A stretch of 64,000 nucleotides of DNA from Phoronis australis. Its lineage: Eukaryota; Phoronida; Phoronidae. Made by a program: the position numbers and the translations under genes. Below, piece by piece: positions 60,811 to 64,000 of the stretch. The stretch is taken from NCBI GenBank assembly GCA_002633005.1, contig NMRA01000799.1:69228-133227 (forward strand), given 5' to 3'. The notes below the pieces were generated by a model. It made no database searches, had not been told where the DNA came from, and saw only the letters and a list, made by a program, of their open reading frames with translations. Each line of letters starts with the position of its first letter. Position 1 is the stretch's first letter.

Positions 60811-60819
60811 AAGCTGTTA

Positions 60820-61230
60820 TCAACTTAAACCAATATCTTATATTTTTCCATTCTTTGAAACATTAGTAATGCCGTTGTCCAAATTTTCCTAGTTCAGCAA
60901 GTACTGGAGTACTCTCTTAAACTCCAAGAACAATATCTTTTGCCTCATAACACCCCAAACTTTCTGGCAGAAGCTGGGTATAAAAAATTTTACGAATAAG
61001 ATTTTACGCAATTCATTGTTTCGAAGCCTGGCGAGCAAGATTTTTCTGAGTAGTGAACAATGAGCAGTCAGGAGTACAAACAGCCCCTAAATACTTATAC
61101 TCTGAAACGAATTCAATCTGATTTTTTTCTGAGAAACATTTTTCATGTTTTGCCAAAACGCCACCTTTCCGAACCACCATGACTTTAGTCTTGTTCATGT
61201 TTTGTTTTCGTGACACTGTAGTTTATAGAC
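60820..61230 (-). mobile_element. Old LINE reverse-transcriptase fragment in copy B flank
   Basis: Minus-strand frame NMNKTKVMVVRKGGVLAKHE, EFVSEYKYLGAVCTPDCS, QKNLARQAS, then KVWGVMRQK and, shifted, ELGKFGQRHY and NIRYWFKLI. The N..KTK..VF.KGG and E.V..Y.YLG patterns are typical of the region after the LINE catalytic core. The same fragment is in copy A's flank. Confidence 0.7.
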
Positions 61231-61401
61231 TACTCTGGAATTTCCACCGATGGTGACCCGGTTCCTTGGGATGGCGGATTGTTACGACAAAATTGCTGCC
61301 CACTTTCTAGTATGACATGGTAGTGTATTGATAATGATTTTAGTGTGACGGCACCCTCCCCCACAAACATTTTGAAAAGAACCCCCGAAGGTGCTAGCCG
61401 A

Positions 61402-61710
61402 TCACGTGGTCTTCCCTCGTGAATGATTACTCATACTAATAAGGTTGCCGCTCAGTAGACCAAAAAGAATCAAAAAAGAAAACCTAACGTCAGTGACTGC
61501 ATGCAGACCTAGCCAGTTTCTTGCATTTACAGCAACGATATCTATGCGCTTACGTCGATTTATTTCAGAATCGTGGACACTATGCAGGTTTTGAAAGACG
61601 TCACCATTTTCATATGTACGATAAAAATGGCTGCAGTTGTGTTTGTCTCGTTTCAGAACAAACAGAAGAGAAGAGTGCGACGCGGAGGAGTTACAAACCT
61701 TTGAGGTCAC
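61402..61710 (-). other. Antisense open frame, 102 codons, partner of 35,060-35,383
   Basis: MTSKVCNSSASHSS to SMSNHSRGKTT. See the partner entry: conserved frame, no recognised domain. Confidence 0.2.
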
Positions 61711-63557
61711 CGAGGATAATTTGAAGGCGAAAGTTTAGTCTTCTGTGCTAATATTATGACTGAAAGGGGCCTTTTAAAAACTAACAATAGTATCAAACAA
61801 AGTACGTTGCCGTACTTTCAATGAGCGTGTTGGCTGAAGTTCGTCTTGTCTATCTCCAACACGTTGCAGTCAGCCGGTGAAGCATAAAACTTTGATCCCT
61901 TAAAGATTGACCTCAGATATAATTTTCAACGTCGAAAAGTGATCCCTAGGGTCATCTTTAGGTCAAAATTTAACGCTACTCATGCCATCCGCATCTACAC
62001 GGTATAGTCGTAGCAGATGTCAAACACGACAAAGATAGTTCAGTCAGTTAACATAGAGATTTCAATTTATCCCATCATATCGTGTATTTGATGACTGTAA
62101 AAGTATAGATCGACGACTGGCCTACAGCAGTGCCGGATTAAGCAATAACGGGACCTGTAGCTTAAGTCGAAGTACGGACCCCCTAATCCAATGCTTACAC
62201 GACGATACTCTCGAAGCAAAAGCAAATACGAGTACTTTCGATGTTGATACAGAACGATGGGATTGGACCATTTTAGGACAATTCAGGCACCGCGCATCTG
62301 GGGACACATGCTTGTTCCAATTATAATGCAAAGGATGCACCTTTGTCAAATAAATGCTTTCTGCAAATTTATATTGCTGCTCTGTATCGTAACAACTGCA
62401 ATAAATATGTAAAGTCAATGAATTCCTGGTTCCCTGAACAGTGTTTATGACTTTTGGCGGTCACCGTTTTTGTATGCATTCTTACTTTTTGAACAGAACT
62501 ACGACACCTGCAATTTTTTTAACATCGCTAACACAGCGGTTACCTTGCACCCTTGACTGTACACATATTGAACATTTAGGGGTTCTAAACGTTCTAAATC
62601 GGGAACGCATCACGTGAAGCCAGAGCTTCCGTAGGTGTATAAACATGTATGTATACATTCATGATATTGGTGCCTCTGTGAAAAATTCTCTGAGCTCGGC
62701 TGGGGCCCCAAAAAGCGCGGAGATGATTGAAATACTTTTCCCATTCATTTGCCCTAGAAGCTATTGCGGACATAAAGTTCTAAAAATATCCAGATCTTTT
62801 GTAGCGACATATCACTTTTTCGGAAATTAAAGATTGTCTCGGAAGCGTTGCCCGTCACCTGTATTACACCTTGTTCATACAGTGTAGGACACGAAAACTG
62901 CGTAAGTCGTTCCAATAATATATTAGTGTCACGTTTTACTTAATAAAGCAGTGTCATGAAACACGTGACACGTTTTAAGACCTTTATTCTCGTCAAACTG
63001 GTTTCATGATTTTACCGAGGTGGCCGTTTATTTTTGTTATCAACAAGAGTCCCTCAAAACCATCAGAGACGCGGAAATGCGTTTCAAAGTTATAGGGATT
63101 ACATGGATTAGCGAACCTTAGAATTGCGTCACTTCCGGTACGATGGCGACTACACACAACGTTCTTTTTGTTTCTTAGTAGTGTTTCGTTGATATATTCA
63201 CCTTAATGCCATTTAAGTGTTAAATGGGACGATAGCAAAAAGTAACGTCATCGCCCGGGCGCAGAGAGGCTCGAAAATATTAATTAGCTTGGAACGAGAC
63301 AAAAAAGGCAACATTATTCCAAATTTTTCTTTCTTTAAAGAGTTCCCACCATGACCCTGTGTCTCTAAATAAAGAGTTTTATTAATGCACCTTAACAGAT
63401 TTAATAGCTTTTAGCATACCTGTTTCTTAGAAACAACCCAAAATTAAAAAAATACATTTTTTTCTGTTGTCGGAGTTGTACGTAACGAGTGTTGTTTTTA
63501 CCAGTGCCATATTGCGGAGTTGTGACGATAATCCGCGGAGAGCCGTCTTTTTCAGAC

Positions 63558-63764
63558 ATGAAAAGGTACGTTTGTGGGAGTTATAGTAGCAGCAACTTGA
63601 CTGAGAACGTCCCTGTTTTCAAATTTCCGAAATACGTGAAAGTTGCAAAGAAATGGCATCGGTTTGTGTGTCGCACAAGAGTATGGAATGTCAGTGTGGA
63701 ACATGCGATTCAGTCGGGAGCCTCATTTTGTTCGGCACACTTCAGGGAATCGAATTTCGACTAA
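63558..63764 (+). pseudogene. THAP domain open frame at right edge
   Basis: The 68-codon frame MKRYVCGSYSSSNLTENVPV, FKFPKYVKVAKKWHRFVC, then SFCSAHFRESNFD and stop has the THAP layout: N-terminal Cys, conserved FP, invariant Trp, C-x2-H followed by F. The second zinc cysteine is Tyr (TAT) and the C-terminal AVPTIF box is cut off by TAA, so it is probably inactive. It may belong to another THAP transposon starting near 63,300 (aaaaaaggcaacatt), whose right end would lie outside the window. Confidence 0.65.
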
Positions 63765-64000
63765 ACACCAGCTATGTTACGATGAAGGGCTCACCGCATT
63801 GTAAGTGCATTTGCAAATTTTATAAATAGCGAACAAACTGCTTTCCATTTTAGGGCTATTGATGCCAGATCCTAGACCCCGGCCCTTATGCGTAGGTTTA
63901 TGCATTATGTTTAGACCGTGGTCATTCCATAATGGCAATACGAGTGACCCAGGTTTACTGCTATGTGGCATTTGTCATGATTATTACGTGTTTATTTTGT
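63765..64000. other. Window end, nothing recognised
   Basis: No further coding sequence is supported after the THAP frame. Confidence 0.3.

Larger units (their letters stand above)
60820..63260. repeat. 3' flank of copy B
   Basis: Colinear with 34,430-36,545, then with 8,513-9,060 from 62,745 on. It is the longest version of the flank in the window. Confidence 0.75.

Overview
This is a eukaryotic nuclear window. Genes are split by long introns with GT..AG splice sites, codons interrupted at junctions join in frame, and transposon remains are abundant. Gene families, intron sizes and repeat content suggest an invertebrate animal, plausibly a marine deuterostome such as amphioxus. The species is inference and cannot be settled from this sequence alone.

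The centre is a tandem duplication of an SLC22-type (organic cation/anion transporter, major facilitator superfamily) gene on the + strand. Copy A (16,809-34,329) and copy B (39,392-57,751) each have nine coding exons with identical intron phases. Both splice by hand into complete proteins, 556 and 552 residues, about 90% identical. The duplicated unit includes a short conserved 5' flank (about 16,240 and 39,095) and a 3' flank (34,430-36,545 and 60,820-62,900). A third copy of part of the 3' flank lies at 8,513-9,060, so the array was once larger. At the left edge (582-3,972) are the last three coding exons of a different + strand gene, a single-pass membrane protein with an NPxY-type endocytosis signal in its tail.

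Almost everything else is mobile-element debris. Comparing paralogous introns of A and B gives empty and filled sites. It reveals a TTAA-flanked THAP element (49,180-52,050), a second TTAA element (53,313-56,431), a foldback-like element with long inverted arms built of ~150 bp repeats (21,990-25,253), an internally deleted pogo-type transposase (19,590-20,275), an RTE-like LINE 3' end (47,771-48,085), and a LINE fragment with a tail-to-tail palindrome (31,519-32,330). Outside the genes are a 4.3 kb Kolobok-like element with a THAP domain (10,090-14,408, with an assembly gap), a decayed hAT-like transposase (about 5,500-7,050), and another THAP domain at the right edge (63,558-63,764). In copy B the ancestral 3' flank is split by a 3 kb insertion about 80 bp after the stop codon.

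The transporters should work as plasma-membrane carriers of small organic ions. Their divergence is concentrated in the glycosylated extracellular loop encoded by exon 1. No operon, CRISPR, rRNA or intact tRNA was seen.
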